Source of the DNA: Saprolegnia diclina VS20
Taxonomy: Eukaryota; Oomycota; Saprolegniomycetes; Saprolegniales; Saprolegniaceae
NCBI RefSeq assembly: GCF_000281045.1
Contig: NW_008246082.1
Span: 129,279-193,278, forward strand
Direction of reading: 5' to 3'
Length of the DNA stretch: 64,000 nt
Every line of letters starts with the position of its first letter. Position 1 is the stretch's first letter. The notes under the pieces are model-generated. The model worked only from the letters and a program-made list of their open reading frames with translations. It was not told where the DNA came from and ran no database searches. Of the stretch, positions 33,856 to 43,909 are shown in pieces. A program made the translations under genes and the position numbers.

Positions 33856-34933
33856 TTATAATGGAAAAACCGTACCGCTGGGCGATCCCTTGATCATCTT
33901 GACGCCCGAGCTCGTGCCAAGGCGCGTCGCACCGGCTTCCATCATGATCTCCGCGTCTTCGAGCGATCGAATGCCGCCGCTGGCCTTGACCTGGACGCCG
34001 TGGGGATGCGCGAGCGACGCCATGAGGCGAACGTCCACCACGGACGCACCACGCGTCGAGAAGCCCGTCGACGTCTTGATAAAGTCGGCGCCGGCCGCGA
34101 TCGCGAGCTTGCTCGCCGTCTCAATCTCAGCTTCGGTCAAGAGAGCTGTCTCCAAGATGACCTTGGAGAGGACGTTGTTGCGCTTGCAGACCGAGACGAC
34201 CGCGCTACATCGGAAGCATGAGTGCCAGTACGATGTAAAGAAAGGATCTTACCAAATATCACGCAAGACGTAGGCGTGGTCGCCGGCCTTGAGCTTGCCG
34301 ACGGCAATGACCATGTCGATTTCTTCGGCGCCATGGCGAATGCAGTCGTCCGTCTCGAACGCCTTGGTCTCGGATGTGCTCGCGCCAAGCGGGAAGCCCA
34401 CAACGCAGCACACCTTGACGCGGGGCTGCTGGCGCTTGCGGTGGCGCTCGAGGCCATCGAGCGTCTACAGAATCGTTGCATCAGCCATCGACATAGGGCG
34501 GCTTCATGCGTACCTCACGCGCGTACGAAGCATACATGCTGTTGACACACACGGAGCAAAAATTGTGCTCGTACGCTTCCTTGCAGAGCGTCGCAATCTC
34601 GTCCGGCGTCGCATCCGCCTGCATGATCATGAGCTCGCGCTAGCCACATACAAAGGTATCTACCTTGAGAAGCGTATGGTCGATGGCCCGGCGCACGGTG
34701 GCGAGCGGGTCGTGCTTGGCCTCGTCCGCCGCGTCGACCTCGTCGTCGCCGGGCGCAGGCAGCTCGCCCGTGTACTTGGGGCACGAGCGCAGATGCGAGA
34801 GAAGGCGGTTGACCGACTTGGACACGGAGGACTTGCAGTGCTTGCACTCCATGCGGCTCATCTTGAGGTTGAGAGACGGGTCGGACTCGACCTCGTCAAA
34901 CTCGTCCCAGGCTGCGAGCTTCTTCTTGGGCAT
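33856..34933 (-). CDS. Deoxyribose-phosphate aldolase with N-terminal BED-type zinc finger
   Basis: Four exons: 34933-34664, 34618-34514, 34464-34253 and 34204-33856, 311 residues. The C-terminal 230 residues are class I DERA: '[20 protein letters not shown]', 'SVCVNSMY', '[17 protein letters not shown]' and '[13 protein letters not shown]'. They include the Schiff-base lysine in '[10 protein letters not shown]' and the second lysine in 'VKASGGIRS'. The enzyme interconverts deoxyribose 5-phosphate with acetaldehyde and glyceraldehyde 3-phosphate. The first 60 residues form a BED-like finger: 'AAWDEF', then 'CKHC' and 'LLSHLRSC' (C-x2-C and H-x3-C). They lie in the same exon as the start of the aldolase, so the fusion does not depend on splicing. 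Bacterial DERA lacks this part. Confidence 0.92.
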
Positions 34934-35640
34934 GGCGTCGTCGATTTCAAAATGAGCAGCCTACAAATAAGCAGAATTTTAGCCAATCGGGGACAGCGTG
35001 TTTATGCCACGGACCATGTTTAAACGTAGTAAAACCGATATGGGTGGCGGGGTGAAAGTGTGAAAATGAAGCCGATGCACAGGCAGGGCGTCGCGCTTGA
35101 AGATGGGGGCGACAAAGCCACATCACTGTGCTGCGATGGTGCTTCCCACGCCGCCAACCTGGCGTGTCGTGTCGCGGACAAAAAGACATGGCGATCTTGG
35201 CCAGCAATTTATGTGTAGATCGTCCCACGGTACGTTTAAACGCATTTTGAAGGGGTGAAGCATGGGTTAAACCACGTTCAACTGGTCGATCGCAATGCTG
35301 TCAGCGCAAAAAGACGGATCTTGAGAGAGAAGAGGCACTGCGCTCAGGATGAACGGCGTCGAGTCAGCGAAAGAAGCGCGGTGGCCGCGGGGCAAGCGAC
35401 GATGCGCTGGTGTCGCGATCCACGCGTGTGCTTGGACTTCAAGTTGGCATGGGTAACTTAACCGGACGATCCGCAACCGGACGACGAAAGCGGATGAAGT
35501 TGAGCTTTCGGTGCACGTCGCACGCCAATGACCTTCGTCCCGCGAGGCTGCAGTAAAACAACAGCACGTCGTGGGCGCAAGCATCGTGATTGCTCAATTT
35601 ACCGTCGCTTGGTGTAAAACACACACTTTAACGTCGTTTT
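34934..35640. other. Intergenic, no gene seen
   Basis: DERA promoter side with CCAAT at 34983-34987 and two GTTTAAAC palindromes (about 35017-35024 and 35233-35240). Nothing else supported. Confidence 0.4.
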
Positions 35641-36345
35641 TGGACACGGCCAAGTGCGTTTTAGTACCGTATCCGGATGATGTGACGGCAAAACGCGCGC
35701 CGATTGGACGCGAACATGAACGCGCAACGACCTGCTGGCAACTTCACCCGCGCCCAGCGGCGCGTACAATTGTACGATGCAGGCGCGGTGCTCACGGCAG
35801 CCAGCGCGTTCGTTGCGCTGCTCTTGTATGTCGGTCTTGAGCACTGAGCTGTAGATGAGCGGATGGAAGGGCGTCGCTTGCAGTACACTGGCTGCTGGCA
35901 GGGATGTTGAGAAGTGCCGCGATCACCGTGGGATGCTGCTTGGCCGACGCCATGTAGAACGATCCCACGCACCTCCGGCCACACGTGAGCACACGTGTCA
36001 AGATAAGCCACGAGCTCGTCCGAACCCGCTCAGCAAAACGTTCGACTGCCGCAAATATGGAGCTCCTCGAGGCGACGGGTCACGTCGTTCCAGCAAGCAC
36101 GCCGAGACTCGCGCCACCGAACTTTCGCAAAGAGAGTGCCTGCCAGGAGCTGCTGCAATGCCAGTGTCCGCGTTGGCTACGTCTTTTCAACCGGGATGGG
36201 CTGGTCCAAGGGGTCAACTACAAGGCCGGCAAGATCGTCGGCAAGGCGACGCCCAACCGAAAACATCCCCGGCAAGAATACGACGAGACAACGAAAAAGG
36301 TCTTGGCGCCCGACGCGGCGAAGAATCACAGATCCTAGCGGCAAG
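35641..36345 (+). pseudogene. Decayed, rearranged copy of gene A
   Basis: This stretch matches the intact gene A (37087-39198) in pieces. Bases 35656-35700 match the gene A promoter (37026-37070, sharing 'GTTTTAGTACCGTATCCGGA'). Then everything up to the equivalent of about 38390 is missing. Bases about 35725-35825 match 38392-38475 on the same strand. Bases about 35866-36015 match 38500-38665 in opposite orientation. Bases about 36040-36330 match 38740-39010 on the same strand again. Deletion, inversion, small indels and stops leave no usable frame. It clearly arose by duplication, not convergence. Confidence 0.8.
35670..35678. promoter_or_regulatory. TATCCGGAT element, pseudogene A promoter
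   Basis: Equivalent to the element upstream of gene A; retained with the duplicated promoter. Confidence 0.35.
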
Positions 36346-36460
36346 ACCAGCATGAAGCATCAGGTTGCCTGGAGGGAGCAACTGAGTACGGATAGACAGA
36401 TGAATGAGTTGATGCATCGTCGGTACGCTCATTGCGCTCCCTACAAACGTAAAATCTAAT

Positions 36461-36542
36461 AAGATCTGCCTACTAAGAACCAAGATCTGCCTACTAAGAA
36501 CCAAGATCTGCCAACTAAGATCCAAGATCTGCCAACTAAGCT
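36461..36542. repeat. 21-base tandem repeat, about four copies
   Basis: Unit AAGATCTGCCTACTAAGAACC at 36461-36481 (written as the first 21 bases of the array; shorter core AAGATCTGCC). Two identical copies are followed by two diverged ones and a fading fifth. It lies between pseudogenes A and B. Confidence 0.85.
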
Positions 36543-36569
36543 CAAGATGTGCCGACGTGGATTCACTTC

Positions 36570-36965
36570 TTCTCATGCGGCGCACGCGAAGGATCGAAAG
36601 GACACACTTTGCAGCTCCATCGTCGGCCGCTGGAGGATGACGAACGAGCCAACGCTGATCAGCGTCGGCGCCATTAACTGAGGCACGACAGCTCTTCTTT
36701 TCGCCGCCGAATCCACTGACTTGGACAGAAGTTCGTCGACGACCTTCCGGCCCTCGCATCGCTTCTCGAGAGCGAGGGCAGTAATAATGACATTTGTCGG
36801 GATGGAGATCATCGACAACATTTACATCAAGCCAGAAGACGATGCGATGGTCTTTGGCACGTACAGAAGCCTCGAGACACTAGTACGTCAGTGTTCCAAG
36901 CTCTCGATCTGACGCATTGCAGAGCCCGTACGGCGGCGGTACACCTCTCTACACGTGGCAAGACG
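36570..36965 (+). pseudogene. Decayed copy of gene B (5' exons only)
   Basis: Matches 39490-39868 of the intact gene B. The first exon ('MTNEPTLISVG') has lost two bases relative to 'MTTEPTLTSAS', shifting the frame into a TGA, and the splice donor is gone (GCACGACAG instead of GTAGCT). About 30 extra bases interrupt the second exon before 'MEIIDNIYIKPEDDAM', whose intact partner reads 'MEIIDSVYVEPEDDAM'. The 3' half of gene B is absent: similarity ends near 36965, where the gene A promoter begins. Confidence 0.8.
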
Positions 36966-37039
36966 ACACGAGAGCAATCCAAATGTCAAAACCACTTTAA
37001 CGTGTTGTCTTGACCTCGACTAAGTACGTTTTAGTACCG

Positions 37040-37047
37040 TATCCGGA
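37040..37047. promoter_or_regulatory. TATCCGGA element upstream of gene A
   Basis: Lies 40 bases before the gene A ATG, within sequence also conserved in the duplicated copy. Confidence 0.35.
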
Positions 37048-37086
37048 CGATGCAGCTGGGAAAAGCGCGGTTTGGTGGACGCCAGC

Positions 37087-39198
37087 ATGTACGCCTGGGA
37101 GACCATCGCCCGCGCCCGGGAAGCCTTCGCCCGCGCGCGGAAGGCCGGTGCGTCACCATCCGAGGGCCTCGAGAAGGCCATGGAGCTCTTCCAGCAGCCT
37201 GGACCCATCTACGACTTTCGAGCTCTCGTTCAAGGTACGCTGTCCACGGCCTGTAGATGGATGCCATCGCCGCGTAGAGCTGCAGCGGCTCGTGGAAACG
37301 TCCGACGTCTCTACCATGGACGCGTTCCTGCACCTTGCGACGGTGGTTCCACATCAAGACTGTACAGTACGCGCGAAGGAAGTGGGTCATACCTTGGTCT
37401 GCTTGGCGCTGGCCCTCGGTGGCGGCAGGACGACCGCCACAGTGGTCTGCACGCTCGTGGGCGCCATTTTGACGAATCCGCGCACGGCCGTTGGCTTTGT
37501 GTCGGCGTTCACAAGCGAGTGGGGTAAAATCCAGGCTGTGGGTGAGACCAAGGCTGGGGAGACGAGCCACGCGCTCATTGGCAAGTACCATACGTGGGTA
37601 CGAACGTGCTACCGCCCCCTTGTGCAGCCCATCATAATGAGCTCGCGTGCGTCGTCGATTTGACCACCTTCGTTGCCTCATGCGTGCGCGATAGCACTGG
37701 AGAGCGCGCAAGAATTCATCGAGACGTGGACCATCTTTGCGACGATGCAAGCCTCGTACAAAGACAAGTCCGGAGCCGCCGACAGTGCCCGTACGGCCCT
37801 CGACGTGTTCTGCGATCCTCGCACAAACGCCGAGGCCCGTAGCAGCATGGCCGGCAGCATGCACGAGCTACTTGGACTCCTGAATGCAGTCGATGCCCAG
37901 CGCGTCGCGACCATCATCGTTGAAGAGACGCTCTTGCACGGTACGACGCCCATGATTTGTTGGATGCAATGGTGGTTGATACACCTGGACACGTAGCCTC
38001 GCCACGGGCACGGACGGAACTGCTCTCGCTGCTCGAGCACCTCGTGCAAGACGGTGTTGCGACACCTCAACACTTTGTGATGGTCTGTCACCTTTTTGCG
38101 ACCGCCACAGTGCCCGACGAACAGTCCATCTGGCTCGCACTCTTCCGCTTGTGGATCGAGGTCGCCACCAAGGCCACTTCTCACGACGCCGTGCTCCCCA
38201 CGGCCTACCTCATCCCTCCATTGATCCAGCGCCACGCCGTCGCGTCGATAGGCTCGTTCGCGACAGCGGCGCTCCTGGACGCAGCGAACAAGTATGCGTA
38301 CAATCGTCGGTGCGCGGCCGTCGACGCCGTCACGATTTCGCCCAACGAAGCGGGTGTCATGACGCTGCGCTGTCACACGTTTGCGTTCAACGACCTGCTG
38401 GCAACATTACCCGCGCCCAGCGGCGCGTACGATGCAGGCGCGGTGCTCACGGCAGCCAGCGCGCTCGTTGCGTTTGGCTGGGTGAGTTCAGACGAGCTCG
38501 TGGCCTATCTTGACACGTGTGCTCACGTGTGGCCCGAGGCGCGTGGGATCGTGACCCCGTGTTTTCTCTACATGGCGTCGGTGCGGTACGACCCCACGGT
38601 GTTCGCGACACTTCTCAACATCCCTGCCATCCACCAGTGCACGTACTGCAGCAAGACACCGTTCCATCCCCTCGCCTACTGCGCGGCCCTCAAGATTGCC
38701 ATACAAGAGAAAAGGCCGCTGCGAAAGGGCGCTGTCGTGACGACCACGTTCGACTGCTCGTATTGTCGCTATTTGGAGCTCCTCGAGGCGACGGGCCACG
38801 TCGCTCCAGCAAGCACGCCGAGACTCGCGTCCCCGAAATTTCATCGAGAGCACAGCTGCAATGCGCTGTTGCAAGACATTGCCGACGGCTGCGTCCGCGT
38901 CGGCTACGTCTACCCCGCCGCGGTGGGCCCACCGAAGGGCTGGGTCAACTACTTGGCGGGCAAGTTCGTCGTGCGAAAACACCCGGGAAAACAACAGAGA
39001 AAGGCGCGAGAACGGTTCTTGGCAAGCACCTCTGAAGCCAACCTCGACACGTCGTCCGAACCACGTGCCAAGCGCCAACACATGCAGAAGGCGACGACCG
39101 ACGATAACCCGTCGCCTTCGTACGTCGACCCCACGAGGATCGACTCAAGGGCAGTCGAAAAAACCGCCCGCGGAAACGGTGTCGCTCCAAGGCGTTGA
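37087..39198 (+). CDS. Gene A: unrecognised 619-residue protein with paired CxxC motifs
   Basis: Four exons, 37087-37234, 37278-37541, 37695-37940 and 37997-39198; all joins keep frame. The 153-bp second intron is longer than usual and is the weak point. The N-terminus is helical ('ARAREAFARARKAG'). The middle has a glycine-flanked hydrophobic stretch ('ATVVCTLVGAILTNP') and helical repeats. Residues about 450-560 hold two CxxC pairs, 'CTYC' and 'CSYC', 40 residues apart, a possible zinc ribbon, before 'LELLEATGHVAPASTPRLA'. The tail is basic and disordered with nuclear-signal-like 'EPRAKRQH'. I recognise no family. A decayed copy lies upstream, and gene B follows on the same strand, repeating the A-B order. 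Confidence 0.6.
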
Positions 39199-39539
39199 AA
39201 AAGCTCGTGGCGAGCACCACTGTGAGTACCCTCGGCGCGTCGTCCGAGCCAAGTGCTGAGCGCTACAGCACACTAAGGACCATGACTGCCGCGTCCAGGT
39301 CGTAGCCAGTGTACTAGACAAACACGAGTTCATTTCATGTGTTTGGCGGCAACATATTTATTGTTCATGTCACTGTCGTATTGATGCAACGTTGGATCGA
39401 TCCGTGTTGCGATCTTTGCCCGACTAAGATCTTGAAGGACCTACACTCTTGGACGCCATCATCCGGATAAAGATATCCCGCGACTTGTTCGAAGGATCCA
39501 AGCGACACACTTTGTGGCTCTGTCGGCGGCCGCTCGAGA
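39199..39539. other. Intergenic between genes A and B
   Basis: No gene seen. ATCCGGATAA (39461-39470) lies 70 bases before the gene B start. Confidence 0.45.
39461..39470. promoter_or_regulatory. ATCCGGATAA element upstream of gene B
   Basis: Same palindrome as before gene A and several housekeeping genes; regulatory role inferred. Confidence 0.35.
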
Positions 39540-40621
39540 ATGACGACCGAGCCTACTCTGACGAGCGCGTCGGTGCCATTGACCGAGGTAGCTCTTCTTC
39601 TCGCGGTCGTATTATCATCCACTGACTCGAGCAGAACAACGTCGACGAGCTCACGGCCCTCGCGTCGCTGCTCGAGATGGAGATCATCGACAGCGTGTAT
39701 GTCGAGCCAGAAGACGATGCGATGGCCTTTGACACGTACATAAGCCTCGAGACACTAGTACGTGAGTCGTCTCAGTTCTCGATCTGACGGGTGCTAGGCA
39801 TTACAGAGCCCGCACGGCGGCGGCGGGGCCGCGCACCTCCACACGTGGCAAGACGACAGCATCGATCTTGAAGACGACGACGATCCGGCAACCGAGAGCA
39901 ACAATGACGACAGGATGCGAGCCGACGCCAGCTCTAGCAGCGTCGCACTCGTCGATGGGCCGTTCCCGCCCAGCGAGCCGCAGGACCGCCGCCGGCCGTC
40001 GCTTCGCAAAGGTACCAAACGACCTACGACGAGCAGCCATCACGCCAAGCGTAGAGCTCTTTCAGCAGCGCATCAAGAGCCACGACATTGCGTCGCCAGG
40101 ACCCAAGGGCGACGACCACTACGCACAGTCGATGACGCCCGAGTGCGACCTCGCATCGCCGCTCTTGCTGCCGTCGTCGCCCGTCGCCGAGACGTCGACA
40201 CCACGCGCCATGGAAGACAACAACGCGATCGACGCACTGGAAGAAGCCTTGCGCAAGACGCGCGCTCGCGTACCCCGGGCGCGCAAGGTCAAGCACGGCG
40301 GTATCTACACGCTGCTGCTGCAAGGCATGAAGCGCCACGACGACCACGAAGTCGAAACCGAAGCGCCGCGAAGGACATCGGCGCCCGAGCCGTCGCTCGT
40401 TGCACTGCACACACCGCGTACGTCAACCACCGTAGCACAACGTCTCTAACCTTAAACCTCTAGAGGAGCACGTGCCAAGTCCCGATGTCGCCAAGGTACG
40501 TCCAAAGGTCGCCGTTGACAACCTTTGCTAATGCGCTCTTTGCATCTAGCGACGCTCGCCTGTACAGCCCGCGCACGTCCGGCACGGCAGCATCTACCGC
40601 ATGCTGCGAGACAAATCATAG
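39540..40621 (+). CDS. Gene B: unrecognised 280-residue acidic/serine-rich protein
   Basis: Six exons, 39540-39587, 39635-39757, 39807-40011, 40055-40417, 40464-40495 and 40550-40621, all in phase. Two introns show a CTAAC/CTAAT branch point. The N-terminal exon pair gives 'LASLLEMEIIDSVYVEPEDD'. A histidine/acidic segment follows, then a disordered Ser/Pro/Arg region. Two similar motifs close the protein: 'KVKHGGIYTLLLQ' (about residue 220) and 'HVRHGSIYRMLRDKS' at the C-terminus, 40 residues apart, suggesting a short repeated binding peptide. No family recognised. A 5'-only decayed copy lies at 36570-36965. It ends 43 bases from the convergent SGNH gene. Confidence 0.6.
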
Positions 40622-40664
40622 TGTTGTAGTTTTAGTAGAAACTTGGCCTCGTCGAATCGTCTTG

Positions 40665-43223
40665 CTACTCGTCAGCAGTCATCTGCGATCCCAGCGTCCT
40701 GTGCAGTGCCGTCTGAAAGCCGTTGGCGAGGTACGCCGGGTGGAGATGCGTCCCGTCGAGAGCGTACGCGGGCTGGAGCTAAGATACCAGGATAGAACGC
40801 TCCATATATGGTGGCTAAAGGATACCTTGCCGTCATCGCCGAGGAGGTCGTCAAAGCAGTCGAGCCACTGGCAGAACGACGCAGCTTCGACGCGAGTACG
40901 CAAGAGCGCGTTGTACCGCAGGACCAAGTGCCGCGTCTCGTCCAAGACGGGCACGATCGGGTGGATGTACGCCTAATGAGACGCGCTCATCGGCAATTAA
41001 ACGCTTCGCAAACGAGACACTACGTCAAAGCCATGCGCGCGCACGAGGGCCTCGAGCACCTGCAAAAAGTGACTCATCGTTGCGACCATGCCATCGTCGA
41101 CGCTCTACGCGTCATCGTCTCGTTGCGATCAGGGCAGTGTCCTACCTCGTAGCGGCACTTGTCGACCGCGAGCAGAATGCCTTCGCGGCAGTCGATTTCG
41201 CCCAAGAGAAACACGATCCGCGCGCGACGCGGCAGGCGCGCGATGACATGTTCAAAGTGCCTTTTCGGGTAAAACGTTGACGCGCGGCGCAAGTGCCCTA
41301 GACATAACGTGTCATGACATACCATTGCGAGCGGTCTACAGTGCTTGAGGCCCGTCACAAGCGCCGGCGTGAGACGCACGGAGCGGGTTCCGAGCGTCAG
41401 AGTCCGCCATGCGGTCGGCAGCGTGTGCGAGTCGCCGCAGACATAGACCGTCTCGTACTCCTTGGCTGTCTCGATGCCCGTGGCCGACGGAAAGGCCAAC
41501 AGCGGAGTCGGGATGCACAGCAGTTGCGCGATGCAGCAGTAATATGCGTGCTCGTTTCGAATCGTCGTTTGGTGCAGGTGGTGGCCATAGACGACGCGAA
41601 GCGGCTCGAGAAGCTTCAGCAGCGCGTGCAATGGCGCGCCACAGCCTTCGAGAAACAAAATCTACTCATGCGGATCCTGGTACTGGTCCCGCGCACGTCG
41701 TTGTACCTTGACGACGGCGAAGAAGAGGGCGAGGAGGTCCCAGTCGTCTTCTGGCAGCAGCTGATGCGCCACGCCGGCCCGCTGGACGTTGACAAACCCG
41801 TCCGACGTCCAGTAGAGCTCGGCAGAAGGGCTGCCCCGGCCCGCGTCGAGGGTCGGAAACGCCTCCAAGATGGCGGCCACGTCACGGCAGGCGAGCCCGC
41901 CCGTCGTCAACGTTGGGTTGCTTGCACAAAACAACCGGGCGACGTCGTACGCTGCCGCGTGGTCGACGACGACTTCTAGCGCGTGGACGTAGTTGAGTGC
42001 ATACGACGCATGGGCGGGCGCGAGAGCGACAGCTTGCGCAAAGCACGCCAAGCACCCTACGTCATATTCGCAAGATTCGATCATTAGAGCACGTAGGACA
42101 CAGACCCGTCATGGCGCTGTAGTCCTTAGCAATAGTCGCCAAGTACGCAAAGGCGGGCGCGGTCGTCGCACTCGACGGGTCCAGCGTCGCGATGAGGTGC
42201 GTGAACCCGTCGGGCGCTTCCAAAAACGTGGCAAATTGCGCTTGCACCGCTATAGCATGGTGAGGCGGCAAGGACGAGGCATGGTGGGAGCGTACCGCGG
42301 TCCTTTGCGCGGCCCGTGAGCACCTTGAGGATCATTTGCATCGCTTCGACGGGCCGGCCGCGTTCGTGCGCGATCGCGCTGTAGAGCGCAATCGCGTCCA
42401 AATCGGTCTCGTCCGACATGACGAGCCGGCGCCGAACCGTCTCGATCGCAGCCTCGATGTCGCCAGCAGCGTGCTGAAGCCGCGCCTGGAGCCGGTCGAC
42501 GCGCGCGACAAGGTCGGCATCCGAAACACGCAGCGCCGCGAGCCGCTCCAGCGCCGGGGCAAACGCCCGCAGGTGCAGCTCGCACTCAGCTACATCGAGG
42601 CAGAGTTCAATGGACGCGGTGGTGGCCGCGGCGGTCGCGAGGACGGGCTCGGCGATCGCTTTGGCTGTAGCCCATGCAGACGCTTGCATGTAGATGCGCA
42701 CGAGGCCATGCGTCGCCTCGCATTGACGCGGGTCGAGCTCGCGCAAGATGGTCTCCCACACTAGAATGCTCGAATCGGATGATGGAGGAGGAGGAAGAGC
42801 GACGAACAGGCCTTGGCCGACCGGAACTCGCCGCGGTCGCGGTGCTTGGCGGCGAGCGCGAGCAGCGGCCCGACGGTCGTCAACGACGCGGCAGTGTGCT
42901 GTGGTACTGGGCGCGTGACGTCGAGCTCGCACGAGTCCTAGTGTGCCACGTCATACCCGAGACGGCATTCGACAGGATAATACGTCGACAAGGAGCTGCG
43001 ACAGCTTTTTCTCGAGGCGCACGGCAGCGTCGGCGCGTGTGGCGACGAGCCCTTGCGTGTCGATGGCAGACTTAAATTTGGCGTTGTGGGCGGCCACGAG
43101 CGCCGTTAAAGCGTCGAGCACGGTGGTCGTTCGATCGAGCTGCGGCGCGCGCAGCACGTACGTCCACGCGCGCAAGTCGCTATCGCCAGGCGACGGCGTG
43201 CAGTGCAGGTAGATCTTGGCCAT
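40665..43223 (-). CDS. Helical-repeat (TPR-like) protein with C-terminal SGNH hydrolase domain
   Basis: Nine exons, 43223-42984, 42937-42808, 42760-42296, 42249-42106, 42056-41707, 41661-41146, 41104-41024, 40972-40826 and 40778-40665, 728 residues. The first 400 residues are alanine-rich paired helices of tetratricopeptide type ('RGEFRSAKALWETILRELD', 'CFAQAVALAPAHASYALNY'). The C-terminal 240 residues have SGNH/GDSL landmarks. They are 'VYVCGDSHTL' (nucleophile Ser), 'VFLLGEIDCREGI' and, in the final exon, 'LDGTHLHPAY' with the D-x-x-H pair of the catalytic triad. The dispersed triad comes together only after splicing, which supports the model. SGNH enzymes hydrolyse or transfer acyl groups. 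No signal peptide is seen, so the protein is probably intracellular. Substrate unknown. Confidence 0.78.
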
Positions 43224-43416
43224 GATCGAATATCGATGGCGAATCTTGAAGCGGCGTGTTCTAGCGGTGTCTACCTGCCAAGTACGCATATAATGCGTCG
43301 TAGAGGCGTTGGCATATATCATATCGAGTTGTTCTATTCAGATGCAAAGCAACCTACGCTACTACGTGGACGTCGGCGGCGGCGACTGCTTCGGACTCGG
43401 TTATCAAATACATCAT

Positions 43417-43554
43417 TTAGTTGTTCTGCTTCTTCAAGTGGGCGTAGTACGCGTCGAACTTGTTGAGCTCCGAGTTGGCGTAGCGCTTCCAGACAAGGCC
43501 GCCGGCGACGCCGAGGACGCTGGCAATGACAATCTCAATCTTGGCGCTGGGCAT
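43417..43554 (-). CDS. Cytochrome c oxidase subunit 5C/6C-like, copy 1
   Basis: Intronless 45-residue protein, short enough to be missed by usual length cut-offs. 'MPSAKIEIVIASVLGVAGGL' leads directly to 'VWKRYANSELNKFDAYY'. One membrane span ends in 'GGLVWK', followed by an amphipathic helix with 'FDAYYAHLKK'. This matches the plant COX5C / animal COX6C pattern (IVIGxxLGxxGGxxWK...FY). These small subunits lie in the mitochondrial inner membrane around complex IV. The neighbour at 43772-43909 is a diverged copy of identical length and strand. Confidence 0.65.
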   Translation of the reverse strand: MPSAKIEIVIASVLGVAGGLVWKRYANSELNKFDAYYAHLKKQNN

Positions 43555-43771
43555 CTTGGCTGCTCGACTCGAATATCCGAAATGAGGAATATGCAGTCAC
43601 CCGCCACTCACTTTCGCCCGATCAAGTGCGACGCACTTACGGCGATAAGTGCGCTTGGAAGATCCAATTTGGCCAATAAGATAAGACAATCTATTCCCGA
43701 CACCACGGACGACGCGCGCTACAGCTATAGGTCGTGGCGTAGACGTCAACGTGTGGGCAATCGACATCTCT

Positions 43772-43909
43772 TTACTGATCGGCCTTCTTGAGCGACGCGT
43801 AGTACGAGTCGATCTTCTTGAGGTCGGCGGTTGCCCACTTCTTCCATGTCATCGCGCCGGCCAAGGCGAGGGTCGCGGCAACAGCAATTTCAAACTTGGC
43901 GCTCGGCAT
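43772..43909 (-). CDS. Cytochrome c oxidase subunit 5C/6C-like, copy 2
   Basis: Intronless, 45 residues, 217 bases upstream of copy 1 on the same strand. It shares 'MPSAK', the single span and the ending ('DSYYASLKKADQ' against 'DAYYAHLKKQNN'), while most other positions differ, so the duplication is not recent. The sequence between the two contains a CCAAT box (about 43673), suggesting that each copy has its own promoter. Whether both are used in complex IV or one has specialised is unknown. Confidence 0.65.
   Translation of the reverse strand: MPSAKFEIAVAATLALAGAMTWKKWATADLKKIDSYYASLKKADQ

Noticed and set aside
36573-36821. Minus-strand frame in pseudogene B (and its equivalent at 39365-39622)
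   Set aside because: The plus strand gives a spliced protein in the intact copy; the minus frames are not preserved between copies beyond what DNA similarity forces.
41284-41310. Possible GTATGT...TAG intron in the SGNH gene
   Set aside because: The frame is open straight through and splicing would break phase; kept as exon.
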